From NCBI RefSeq assembly GCF_900156725.1, contig NZ_FTOI01000012.1, positions 1 to 64,000 of the forward strand: 64,000 bases of DNA. The letters are read 5' to 3'. Each line of letters opens with the position of its first letter. Position 1 is the first letter of the stretch. This stretch comes from Kaistella chaponensis (GTDB taxonomy: Bacteria; Bacteroidota; Bacteroidia; Flavobacteriales; Weeksellaceae). The position numbers and the translations under genes are program-made. The notes below the pieces were generated by a model. It did not search any database and was not told the origin of the DNA. It saw only the letters and a list, made by a program, of their open reading frames with translations. This document shows, one piece after another, positions 34,700 through 43,023 of the stretch.

Positions 34700-35683
34700 A
34701 TGAAAGAATTTACTTTTAGAGAAGTGATTGCACAGGCAATGAGTGAGGAAATGCGAAAAGACGAATCCATTTATTTGATGGGCGAAGAAGTAGCAGAATA
34801 CAATGGTGCCTACAAAGCTTCTAAAGGAATGTTAGATGAATTCGGTGCAAAACGAATAATCGACACTCCCATTGCAGAACTCGGTTTTACAGGAATCGCA
34901 GTCGGTTCTGCCATGAATGGAAACAGACCGATCGTAGAATATATGACTTTTAATTTTTGTTTGGTAGGAATTGATCAAATTATCAATAACGCTGCAAAAA
35001 TTCGTCAAATGAGTGGTGGTCAATGGAACTGCCCAATTGTTTTCCGAGGTCCTACTGCTTCTGCAGGTCAGTTGGGAGCAACACACTCGCAAGCTTTAGA
35101 AAGTTGGTTTGCCAATATTCCAGGTCTAAAAGTGATTGTACCTTCAAATCCTTATGATGCAAAAGGATTGTTAAAAAGCGCCATTCAAGACAACGATCCC
35201 GTAATTTTCATGGAATCTGAACAAATGTATGGGGACAAAATGGAAATTCCAGAAGAAGAATATTATCTTCCAATTGGAAAAGCAGACATTAAGAAAGAAG
35301 GAAAAGATGTGACTTTAGTTTCTTTCGGAAAAATTATGAAATTGGCGATGCAGGCAGCAGAAGATATGGAAAAAGAAGGGATTTCTGTAGAAGTAATCGA
35401 TCTCCGTACCGTTCGTCCTTTAGATTTTGATACCGTAATCGAATCGGTGAAGAAAACGAATCGCTTGGTTATTTTAGAAGAAGCTTGGCCATTTGGATCT
35501 ATTTCTTCGGAAATTACTTATATGGTACAGCAAAAAGCATTCGATTATCTCGATGCGCCAATTAAAAGAATTACTACTCCAGATGCTCCGGCTCCCTATT
35601 CATCTGCTCTTTTTGCAGAATGGTTCCCGAAACTGGAGAAAGTGAAAGAAGAAATAAAAAACGCAATGTATATCAAATCATAA
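34700..35683 (+). CDS. pdhB: pyruvate dehydrogenase E1 component, beta subunit
   Basis: Beta subunit of the thiamin-diphosphate-dependent E1 enzyme, which decarboxylates pyruvate and passes the acetyl group to lipoyl-E2. It is 327 residues from MKEFTFREVIAQAMSEEM, the usual beginning; an upstream ATG would add 22 residues over the promoter. Marks are GEEVAEYNGAYKASKGM, the thiamin-site segment DTPIAELGFTGIAVGSAM, and the C-terminal transketolase domain with VIDLRTVRPLDFDTVIESVKKT. The alpha subunit, E2 and E3 are not in this window, so the complex is encoded at split loci. Confidence 0.94.
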   Translation: MKEFTFREVIAQAMSEEMRKDESIYLMGEEVAEYNGAYKASKGMLDEFGAKRIIDTPIAELGFTGIAVGSAMNGNRPIVEYMTFNFCLVGIDQIINNAAKIRQMSGGQWNCPIVFRGPTASAGQLGATHSQALESWFANIPGLKVIVPSNPYDAKGLLKSAIQDNDPVIFMESEQMYGDKMEIPEEEYYLPIGKADIKKEGKDVTLVSFGKIMKLAMQAAEDMEKEGISVEVIDLRTVRPLDFDTVIESVKKTNRLVILEEAWPFGSISSEITYMVQQKAFDYLDAPIKRITTPDAPAPYSSALFAEWFPKLEKVKEEIKNAMYIKS

Positions 35684-35687
35684 ATAG

Positions 35688-35715
35688 AAGCTCCCGAAAA
35701 TGGGAGCTTTTTTTT
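35688..35715 (+). terminator. terminator after pdhB
   Basis: AAGCTCCC pairs perfectly with GGGAGCTT around a 6-nt loop and is followed by T8. It begins 5 bases after the pdhB stop. Confidence 0.9.
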
Positions 35716-35853
35716 ATGAGCAACATTACACCAAACCTTTCGTATGGTTAATGTGTTGAAATATTTTTTTTAATGCATGATCAAACATCAAGTTTAAGTT
35801 TTCCTAAAAGATGCTTTTTTTTCTATAACAAAAACTTTCTGCTAAAAAATATA

Positions 35854-35883
35854 TTGGCATAAAAAGTATTTAATCTAAATTTG
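35854..35883 (+). promoter_or_regulatory. promoter of kup (-33 and -7)
   Basis: TTG at 35854-35856 and TAAATTTG at 35876-35883 are separated by 19 bp, a good Bacteroidota promoter. It lies about 19 bases before the kup start codon. Confidence 0.7.
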
Positions 35884-35902
35884 CAAACTAAATATTTATT
35901 GA

Positions 35903-37903
35903 ATGTCAGAATTAGTTGAAGGAGGTCAACATATTAATACCAAAAAGCTTACCGCAATTGGCGTTTTAGTTTCTCTAGGAATCGTATTTGGGGATATCGG
36001 AACATCTCCTCTTTATGTAATGAAAGCCATTGTGAATGCTAGAACAAATGGTGGAAATATGCCCTTCGATGAATATATAGAAGGTGCGCTTTCTTGTATC
36101 ATCTGGACTCTTACTCTGCAAACAACAGTGAAGTATGTAATTATTGCGTTGCGTGCCGATAACAAAGGTGAAGGCGGAATTCTGGCGCTTTTCTCTCTCA
36201 TCAAAAATCTTAAAAAAGGCTGGCTCTATCTTATTGCGATGATTGGCGCGGCTGCATTGGTTGCAGATGGTGTGATAACCCCTTCTTTAACGGTTATTTC
36301 TGCAATTGAAGGTCTGAAAATATATAATCCCGAAACACCAGTAGTCGCGATCACGGCAGTAATATTAATCGTAATTTTTACCGTTCAGCAGTTTGGGACC
36401 AATTCTATTGGCAAATTGTTTGGTCCTGTTATGGTTATTTGGTTTCTTATTTTGGGAGCTTTAGGAGTCTCTCATTTAGTTGATGATTTTACCATCCTAA
36501 AATCATTCAATCCTTATTACGCTTATAAATTAATTGTAGAGTCGCCAAGTGCGATCGTCATTTTAGGTGCCGTTTTTTTATGTACAACCGGTGCTGAAGC
36601 ATTATATTCGGATCTAGGTCATTGTGGTGCAAAAAACATTAGAGTAAGTTGGGCTTTTGTAAAAGTCATGCTGATTTTAAATTACCTTGGTCAAGGAGCT
36701 TGGGTTTTAAAAAATTATGATGCAGTTCACACCAATGGAATTAATCCTTTTTTCGGAGTAATGCCTGAATGGATGCTTATTCCCGGAATCGTTATCGCCA
36801 CTGCGGCTGCAATTATTGCAAGCCAGGCTTTGATCACAGGTTCTTTTACGATTTTTTCTGAAGCGATGTCTCTCAATTTCTGGCCCAATCAGGAAATCGA
36901 TTATCCATCTGGGGTGAAAGGTCAAATGTATATTCCTAAAATCAATTGGGGACTTCTCGTTCTTTGCTTGATCGTAGTGATGCATTTTGAAGAATCCAGT
37001 AAAATGGAAGCTGCTTATGGTTTGTCAATCACCATCACCATGTTGATGACCACAATATTGCTCGTGTTCTGGTTATTTAAAAAACGCGTCAATAAATTGT
37101 TTATTCTAGCGTTTGCTTTGGTTTATTTGGCAATAGAACTTGGTTTTTTCAGCGCCAATGTGATTAAGTTTCACGAAGGCGGTTGGATCACTGTAGTCTT
37201 AGCAGGATTTATCGGCGTGTGTATGTATGCGTGGTACAACGGAAGATTAATCAAAACCAAATTTATCAAATTTGTAAAACTTGAGAAATATGTGGGGATC
37301 ATCAAAGATTTAAAACTCGATGAAACCATCCCCAAATATGCGACCAATCTTGCCTTTTTGAGTCGTGCCAAACGAGAAGATGAGGTAGAAGCCAAGATTA
37401 TTTATTCCATTCTTCGCAAACAGCCGAAGAGAGCTGATCATTATTTTATTTTAAATATCGTGAATCAGGAGGATCCTTTTACTTTCAAATACAATATTGA
37501 TGAAATTATGCCCGGAACCATTTACCGGATTAATTTCCTGCTCGGATTTAAAATCGATAGAAGAATCAATGATTATTTTGATGATGTTCTTGCAGACATG
37601 ATGGAAGAAGGCACTATTCCTTCCCGAAGCAGCCACCCTTCTTTGAGAGCGCATAATATTCCACCAGATTTAAAATACGTCATCATCGACAACACCTATA
37701 TCAACGATACTTTGTTGACCGTGAAGGAGAAGATTATACTCAATCTTTATAATTTTGTGAAATATATCGGCAGCGATGACTTCAAAGCGTGGGGAGTTTC
37801 TTCGCACAATGTAGTCGTAGAATCTGCACCTATATTGGATCAAAAGGTTATTACCAATAAAATACAACTGGTAGATTTCAGACATTACAATTCTGAAAAA
37901 TAG
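35903..37903 (+). CDS. kup: Kup-type potassium uptake transporter
   Basis: Potassium:proton symporter of the KUP/HAK family, 666 residues. The hydrophobic core (about residues 17-455) holds twelve helices. The conserved LGIVFGDIGTSPLYVMKAIV lies in the first helix, with KGEGGILALFSLI near 90, and TTGAEALYSDLGHCG near 230 as the K+-pathway segment. A cytoplasmic C-terminal domain of about 200 residues follows. It would supply potassium at the inner membrane. It is preceded by a good promoter and followed 70 bases later by the fur-like gene on the same strand. Confidence 0.96.
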   Translation: MSELVEGGQHINTKKLTAIGVLVSLGIVFGDIGTSPLYVMKAIVNARTNGGNMPFDEYIEGALSCIIWTLTLQTTVKYVIIALRADNKGEGGILALFSLIKNLKKGWLYLIAMIGAAALVADGVITPSLTVISAIEGLKIYNPETPVVAITAVILIVIFTVQQFGTNSIGKLFGPVMVIWFLILGALGVSHLVDDFTILKSFNPYYAYKLIVESPSAIVILGAVFLCTTGAEALYSDLGHCGAKNIRVSWAFVKVMLILNYLGQGAWVLKNYDAVHTNGINPFFGVMPEWMLIPGIVIATAAAIIASQALITGSFTIFSEAMSLNFWPNQEIDYPSGVKGQMYIPKINWGLLVLCLIVVMHFEESSKMEAAYGLSITITMLMTTILLVFWLFKKRVNKLFILAFALVYLAIELGFFSANVIKFHEGGWITVVLAGFIGVCMYAWYNGRLIKTKFIKFVKLEKYVGIIKDLKLDETIPKYATNLAFLSRAKREDEVEAKIIYSILRKQPKRADHYFILNIVNQEDPFTFKYNIDEIMPGTIYRINFLLGFKIDRRINDYFDDVLADMMEEGTIPSRSSHPSLRAHNIPPDLKYVIIDNTYINDTLLTVKEKIILNLYNFVKYIGSDDFKAWGVSSHNVVVESAPILDQKVITNKIQLVDFRHYNSEK

Positions 37904-37949
37904 TAGAATTCAAATATAATGGCGTAAAAATCATTAATAAAAAATTCGA

Positions 37950-37957
37950 TAAATTTG
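37950..37957 (+). promoter_or_regulatory. -7 promoter element of the fur-like gene
   Basis: TAAATTTG matches TAnnTTTG and lies 17 bases before the fur-like start codon. Confidence 0.55.
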
Positions 37958-37973
37958 TACCTAATCATTTTTA

Positions 37974-38447
37974 ATGGAAGCCAATCATAAAGAGCTCAAT
38001 ATCGCAACAATTAAGGAAGTTCTAAGACAATATCTGATGGATAAAGGTTTTAGAAACACTCCTGAACGATACACGATTCTCGAAGAAATCTATTCGATGG
38101 AACATCATTTCAACGTTGATGATCTCTATCTTTTGATGATGCAGAAGAAATACCACGTTTCCAAAGCAACCATCTACAACACGATAGAGATTTTTCTGGA
38201 TGCAGGATTGATCAGAAAACACCAGTTTGGCGAAAAAACGCTTTCCTCTTCCTCTTACGAAAAATCTTATTTCGATAAACAACATGATCATCTCGTGATC
38301 TATAAAAAAGGATCCGATAAGGAAATCGAAGAAATCATCGAGTTTTGCGACCCGAGAATTCAGGGTATTAAAGATGCCATTGAAAGCACTTTTGGCGTCG
38401 ACATTGCTTCACACTCCCTTTATTTTTACGGAACCAAAAAGAATTAA
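37974..38447 (+). CDS. Fur family regulator lacking the structural CxxC motifs
   Basis: Metal-responsive repressor of the Fur family, 157 residues. The DNA-binding winged helix is normal, with the recognition helix VSKATIYNTIEIFLDAGLI at about 62-80. The regulatory-metal residues are partly kept: H104-D105-H106, E123 and H147. The usual HLICxxCGxV segment reads HLVIYKKGSDKE, and the C-terminal CxxC is absent, so the structural zinc site is lost. It belongs to a divergent Bacteroidota branch, and metal specificity cannot be read. The stop codon overlaps the start of the OstA-like gene (TAATG), implying translational coupling. Confidence 0.88.
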   Translation: MEANHKELNIATIKEVLRQYLMDKGFRNTPERYTILEEIYSMEHHFNVDDLYLLMMQKKYHVSKATIYNTIEIFLDAGLIRKHQFGEKTLSSSSYEKSYFDKQHDHLVIYKKGSDKEIEEIIEFCDPRIQGIKDAIESTFGVDIASHSLYFYGTKKN

Positions 38448-40186
38448 TGAAACATTTTTTCGTTTTTTTTATCCTTCTCAGTGCCAATCTTTTTGCGCAG
38501 ATTCCCACGGAACCCAAAGTGCCCGCTGTGAAAGATGTATTCTTTAATCAAAAGACCAATACCACCGAACAAGGCGAAAAAGTAAAATTAATTCATGCCG
38601 ATACTTTCGGAATTGTAAAAGGTAAATACGACGACAACCCGTTTTTCTCCGGGAATGTGCAGTTTTTCCATCAAGGTTCTACGCTCACTGCTGATGAAGT
38701 GATCTTTTATAGAGAACAGAATTTTGTAAAAGCCCTCGGAAATGTAAAGCTCCAAAATGCAGATGGTTCTGTCATTACCTCCGGTGAAATGGAGTATGAT
38801 GGTAATACACAGAAAGGAATTGCTCGAAAGAATGTGGTGCTTACAGACCCCGGACAAACCATCAAAACAGAAACACTTTACTACGATCGCCTTTCAAACA
38901 ACGCTTATTTCAACACCGGAGGTACCATTGCCAAAGATGGAAATGTGATGTACACCAAAGCGGCGAACTACGATTTAGCAAACCGATTGATCGATTTTAC
39001 CGGAAACGTGAAAATAGACAACCCAGAATATACCGTAGATGGCGTAAATATTATTCAGAATCAAAACACCAATACGGCAACTTTCAACGGACCGACCACC
39101 ATTACCAATAAGAAAAATCCATCCAACCTTATCTATACCGAGAAAGGAACGTATAACATGAATTCTAAAGAAGTCTATCTCAAGAAGAATTCCCGCATTA
39201 ATTATAACGGCAAAATCCTTACAGGAGACGATCTGTACTTCAATCAGATCACAGGATTTGGTAAAGGGAAAGGAAATGTGACGCTGCGCGATCCACAAGA
39301 AAAGCGCTACATGAAAGGAGGATACGGCGAAATCTATGAAAAGAAAGATTCTGCCATGATGACCGAAAAGCCTTACGCTGTAAAGATTTTAGAGAAAGAT
39401 TCTATGTATTTCTCCGCTGAAAGAATTTTGGCTTATCAGAAAATTGATGATCAAAATCCTTTAAAAAAGAAAAGTTTCCTGCGTGCCTATAAAAAATCTC
39501 GCATGTTCAAAAGCAACATTCAAGTACGAGCCGACTCGCTAAGCTTCAATGAAACCGACGGAATTATGCACCTCGATGGCAAACCAATTGCCTGGAGTGG
39601 AGAGAAACAGATTACTGGCGACAAAATAGAAGCGTATTTCGATACCGAAAACGAGTTCATCGATTCCTTGCGTGTCATTGGCAACGCTTTCGCCATCAGT
39701 AAAGCTGATTCATTGAATATGAAAGATGAATTCAACCAAGTGAAAGGAAAGTTGATGAACGTGTACTATAAACAAAACGAAATCAATCTCGCCAAAGTCA
39801 TCGGAAACGCACAGGCAATCACCTACGCCGATGATCAAAATGAAAAGACGAAAGAAGTAGAAAGAATCGGTGTTGCCCTTTCAACTTGCGGAACCATCGA
39901 AGCATTGTTTGAAGATCGCAAGGTACAAATCATCTCCTGCAACATCGGTGCAAATACCGACATCTATCCGATGAGTCAGATCTCACGAGAGAAACGCTTC
40001 TTCCCCGACTTCAACTGGAATACAAAAGACCGATTGAAGACGTGGAAAGATATATTCCTCGATTCTCCCGGTTATGAAGCTACAGTTTATGAAGCCGATG
40101 ATGCGCTGTTCAATGCTGCACAGAAATCAATCGATGATGCCAAAGCAAAAGAAGAAGCCAAGAAGCCGAAAAGGGTGAGGAAATAA
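38447..40186 (+). CDS. OstA/LptA-like protein (LptA-related N-terminal domain)
   Basis: Exported protein of 579 residues with a signal peptide (1-18, FFILLSANLFAQ). The body is a run of beta-jellyroll OstA repeats like those of LptA, the periplasmic bridge that carries lipopolysaccharide to the outer membrane. Typical phrases are FFSGNVQFFHQGSTLTADEVIFY, QNFVKALGNVKLQNADGSVI and RLIDFTGNVKIDNPEYTV. The C-terminus is lysine-rich (AKEEAKKPKRVRK). Bacteroidota carry this long OstA-like form beside short LptA; the exact task is inferred. It is coupled by a TAATG overlap to the fur-like gene. Confidence 0.88.
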   Translation: MKHFFVFFILLSANLFAQIPTEPKVPAVKDVFFNQKTNTTEQGEKVKLIHADTFGIVKGKYDDNPFFSGNVQFFHQGSTLTADEVIFYREQNFVKALGNVKLQNADGSVITSGEMEYDGNTQKGIARKNVVLTDPGQTIKTETLYYDRLSNNAYFNTGGTIAKDGNVMYTKAANYDLANRLIDFTGNVKIDNPEYTVDGVNIIQNQNTNTATFNGPTTITNKKNPSNLIYTEKGTYNMNSKEVYLKKNSRINYNGKILTGDDLYFNQITGFGKGKGNVTLRDPQEKRYMKGGYGEIYEKKDSAMMTEKPYAVKILEKDSMYFSAERILAYQKIDDQNPLKKKSFLRAYKKSRMFKSNIQVRADSLSFNETDGIMHLDGKPIAWSGEKQITGDKIEAYFDTENEFIDSLRVIGNAFAISKADSLNMKDEFNQVKGKLMNVYYKQNEINLAKVIGNAQAITYADDQNEKTKEVERIGVALSTCGTIEALFEDRKVQIISCNIGANTDIYPMSQISREKRFFPDFNWNTKDRLKTWKDIFLDSPGYEATVYEADDALFNAAQKSIDDAKAKEEAKKPKRVRK

Positions 40187-40211
40187 TGATTTCAACGAAT
40201 TTAAAAGACCA

Positions 40212-40238
40212 AAAAAGCACCGCATTACGGTGCTTTTT
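40212..40238. terminator. bidirectional terminator between the OstA-like and HU-like genes
   Basis: AAAAAGCACCG pairs perfectly with CGGTGCTTTTT around a 5-nt loop, between two convergent genes. Confidence 0.9.
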
Positions 40239-40261
40239 ACAATTGTTTACGTATTAATGGA

Positions 40262-40645
40262 TCAACTTTTCTTATGAAATTCCGCAAGTTTCAGGGCGTC
40301 TTTGATCATTTTCCCTGGGCGAAATATCGTTCTTACACTTTTGATCGTGGTAGCGTTTACTTCCGCGGCAGTGGCAACACCTGTGCTGGATCCACCAGCT
40401 TGCAAGGTGAAGTATTCGCCTACATACACAATTCGTCCGTCGGCTACATCATCAGCAATCTTTGTAAACGTACTCTCCAGTACGGCGAGTATGTCTGCTT
40501 TGGAGACTGTAGAAGTAGAAGCTGCGTGCTTCGCAAGGTCGGAAAGCGTAGTTTTGCCTTCGCCTATAATATTCGCATAATACTTAAGCGGTTCGGTTGG
40601 TCTTTGCGGATTTCTTCTAAGTACCGCACTAAATGTAATTGGCAT
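40262..40645 (-). CDS. HU-like DNA-binding protein of the long Bacteroidota type
   Basis: Protein of 127 residues of the HU/IHF superfamily form common in Bacteroidota. It begins MPITFSAVLRRNPQRPTEPLKYYAN, followed by a helical dimer part (SDLAKHAASTSTVSKADILAVLESTF) and a beta arm region (VYVGEYFTLQAGGSSTGV). It is much longer than classical HU (99 residues at 45.3 kb) and probably bends or coats DNA. The coding strand is visibly richer in G+C than its neighbours, which hints at transfer or selection for expression. A tandem palindrome block lies 103-175 bases upstream. Confidence 0.82.
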   Translation of the reverse strand: MPITFSAVLRRNPQRPTEPLKYYANIIGEGKTTLSDLAKHAASTSTVSKADILAVLESTFTKIADDVADGRIVYVGEYFTLQAGGSSTGVATAAEVNATTIKSVRTIFRPGKMIKDALKLAEFHKKS

Positions 40646-41146
40646 GGTATAAATTTTTTAAGATTAACTGAAGTAAAATTAGATAGAATATGAATACAAG
40701 AAAAGAGTGTTTTAACCCTTTTTTTATAAAATTCATTTATTTTTTCAAAAACGTCCTTACGTTTTAATGAAAACGTCCTTACGTTTTAGTGAAAACGTCC
40801 TTACGTTTTGAGGAAAACGTACGTGTCTTTTTGAAACGCTCTATTGATGGGCGATAACGAAGAGGCTAAAATTGATTGAAAATTAGAGCTTAAAAGCATT
40901 AAAATTTGAAAGTCCGATTAAGATGATAAGTGTATAAAATGAAGTGAAATGCCTATCAAAAATCAGGAGAAGCTATTATTTTTAATGGAAAAGAATACTG
41001 GTTTTTTGAGATTTTTTATTTTCAAAAAACTAAATTTTTATAAGTCATTAAAATTAAAAACTGCTGAGAGATGGTTTTTTTTTAATATCGCAAAATGTTT
41101 TACGACCTTTGTCTCTGTTTTAAATCTTTAACAAAGTTTTCTTTTT
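40646..41146. other. 501-bp intergenic stretch with the palindromic tandem block
   Basis: Divergent intergenic region between the HU-like gene and the class III aminotransferase gene. Apart from the 22-bp tandem block, it is AT-rich. A 60-codon plus-strand frame near 40949-41131 has low-complexity lysine/phenylalanine content and no protein-like signature; I do not call it a gene. No clear TAnnTTTG box was seen for the HU-like gene. Confidence 0.5.
40748..40827. repeat. 22-bp tandem repeats, each an internal palindrome
   Basis: Three units of 22 bp at 40748-40769, 40770-40791 and 40792-40813, plus a fourth partial unit to 40827. Each contains AAAACGT and ACGTTTT, a perfect 7-bp stem around CCTT. 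Units differ only in the last 4 bases (AATG, AGTG, GAGG). The period is about two turns of DNA, so repressor or HU-like binding sites on one face are a natural reading. Confidence 0.75.
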
Positions 41147-42322
41147 ATGCAAAAAGATTTTTTTAAATATCAAGCTCAAACCACCCAATTCGCCGCAGGT
41201 TTCGAAGTCGAAAAAGCGGTCGGAAGTTATATTTATGGCAAAGACGGCAGAAAATATCTCGATTTCGTTGCCGGCGTTTCTGCCAATACATTAGGACATT
41301 CGCACCCAAAAATTGTAGAAGCCATCAAAACGCAAGCTGAAAAATACCTGCACGTGATGGTTTACGGCGAATACGCACAGGAAATGCCCGTAGAACTCTG
41401 CAAACTTCTTGCAAAAGCTACTCCTGAACCTTTAGAAGTTACCTATCTGGTAAACTCTGGTGCAGAAGCAATTGATGGTGCTTTAAAGTTGGCAAAAAGA
41501 TACACTGGGCGAGAAGAAATCGTCTCTTTTCATCATTCTTATCACGGCAATACCCACGGAGCTTTGTCGGTTTCTGGGAACGAATATCATAAGCGGGAAT
41601 TTCGACCGCTCTTGCCAATGGTAAGTTTTATTGGGTTTAATGATGAAAAAGACTTAGAAAAAATCACCGAGAAAACCGCCTGCGTTCTTTTAGAAACCAT
41701 ACAGGGAGCTGCAGGATTTCTGGTTCCTGCCGATGATTATCTTAAGAAATTAAAAAAACGGTGCGAAGAAGTAGGCGCACTTTTAATATTAGATGAAATA
41801 CAACCCGGTTTCGGAAGAACCGGAAAACTCTTTGCCTTCGAGCATTTCGATATCGTTCCCGATATTTTGGTGATGGGAAAAGGAATGGGAGGCGGCGTTC
41901 CGGTGGGTGCTTTTATGAGTTCCCGAGAAATCATGCATGCGCTTTCTCATTCGCCAAAGCTAGGACACATCACCACATTTGGCGGTAATCCTTTGATCGC
42001 TGCAGCGAGTTATGCTACTTTAAAAGAAGTATTAGAAAGTGGTTTGATGAATGAAGTTGCCGAAAAAGAAAAGCTGTTCCGCGAACTTTTGGTCCATCCA
42101 AAAATCAAAAACATCAATGGGAAAGGGTTGATGTTGGCGGTTAATTTGGGTTCACCCGAATACACTTTAGAAGTCGCAAAACGCTGCATGGAAAAAGGTC
42201 TTGTTGTTTTCTGGCAATTATACCGAAATGAATACCTTAGAATTTCACCACCATTGACTTTATCTTTAGAAGAAATCCGGGAAGGTTGTACAATCATTCT
42301 TGAAGTTTTAAACGAACATTAA
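41147..42322 (+). CDS. class III aminotransferase, acetylornithine/ornithine type
   Basis: PLP-dependent aminotransferase of 391 residues. The family marks are NSGAEAIDGALKLAKRYTG with GAEA near residue 105, HHSYHGNTHGA near 130, and the PLP site DEIQPGFGRTGKLFAFEH near 215 followed by LVMGKGMGGGVPVGAFM, whose lysine binds PLP near 245. Closest types are acetylornithine or 4-aminobutyrate aminotransferases; no arginine gene lies near to decide. A degenerate repeat-like stretch follows the stop. Confidence 0.9.
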   Translation: MQKDFFKYQAQTTQFAAGFEVEKAVGSYIYGKDGRKYLDFVAGVSANTLGHSHPKIVEAIKTQAEKYLHVMVYGEYAQEMPVELCKLLAKATPEPLEVTYLVNSGAEAIDGALKLAKRYTGREEIVSFHHSYHGNTHGALSVSGNEYHKREFRPLLPMVSFIGFNDEKDLEKITEKTACVLLETIQGAAGFLVPADDYLKKLKKRCEEVGALLILDEIQPGFGRTGKLFAFEHFDIVPDILVMGKGMGGGVPVGAFMSSREIMHALSHSPKLGHITTFGGNPLIAAASYATLKEVLESGLMNEVAEKEKLFRELLVHPKIKNINGKGLMLAVNLGSPEYTLEVAKRCMEKGLVVFWQLYRNEYLRISPPLTLSLEEIREGCTIILEVLNEH

Positions 42323-42344
42323 AAAAAATTCGACAAACAAAAAC

Positions 42345-42460
42345 GCACTTTCTTTTGCTAGCGATGAAAGTGGTTTCCAGCGATGATAAATATCATGCTT
42401 TCAGTACCTGTGGTTGGAATCGGGGATAGAGCGTACAGCAAGACGGGTTTTTGTAGAAAA
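42345..42460. repeat. degenerate GC-richer repeat-like stretch
   Basis: Between the aminotransferase and START-like genes a stretch repeats AGCGATGA twice (42360 and 42379) and continues into GAGCGTACAGCAAGACGGG. It is richer in G+C than its flanks and has no open frame. Related stretches are, to my recollection, scattered through genomes of this group; this was not checked. Confidence 0.35.
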
Positions 42461-42562
42461 TTTGGTTTTCTGGCTTGTGAAAATTTCCTGTTTTTGATAA
42501 AATATGTTGCGTAAATCAGAAATTAATTTATATATTGCGACACATTAAAAATAGGATGCTTT

Positions 42563-42949
42563 ATGGCGAAAACGAAAGTGCAATACGAATTTCCAATGCA
42601 CTGTCAGTCGGAGATTTTATACGAGTATATGGCAAGTGCAGAAGGATTATCTGAATGGTTTGCCGACGACGTGATCGAAAAAGGAGATGATTTTTTCTTC
42701 AGCTGGAACGGTGGTCCAGGTGAAAAAGCGACGCTTATTCGTTACAAACCAGAAAGTTTTGTCCGCTACCGTTGGGAAGAGGATGAAGGAAGCAAGAATT
42801 ATTTTGAAATGACCATTGTAATTGATGATATTACTGATGATTTGGCACTGATTGTAACCGATTTTTGTGAACCAGGTGATGAGGTGGAAAACCAGTTGTA
42901 TTGGGAGAATTTAATTGAAAATCTAAGACTTAAATTAGGAGCAACCTAA
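42563..42949 (+). CDS. START-like domain protein (SRPBCC/AHSA1 type)
   Basis: Protein of 128 residues with the SRPBCC fold. The sequence begins MAKTKVQYEFPMHCQSEILYEYMAS, followed by LSEWFADDVIEKGDDFFFSWNGG and a late FEMTIVIDDITDDLALIVTDFC. AHSA1-like and START-like domains bind hydrophobic ligands or chaperones; the ligand here is unknown. It is 74 bases upstream of the class IV aminotransferase-like gene on the same strand, a pairing I think is conserved in this group. Confidence 0.82.
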   Translation: MAKTKVQYEFPMHCQSEILYEYMASAEGLSEWFADDVIEKGDDFFFSWNGGPGEKATLIRYKPESFVRYRWEEDEGSKNYFEMTIVIDDITDDLALIVTDFCEPGDEVENQLYWENLIENLRLKLGAT

Positions 42950-43023
42950 GATATTTTTTACTAATATAATATGATGAACGATTTTCTCGTTCATTATTTT
43001 TTTACTCTAAATTCAGAATAATT

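Noticed and set aside
40949-41131. 60-codon frame as a small gene
   Set aside because: Low-complexity content, no promoter or family mark; likely chance in AT-rich DNA.
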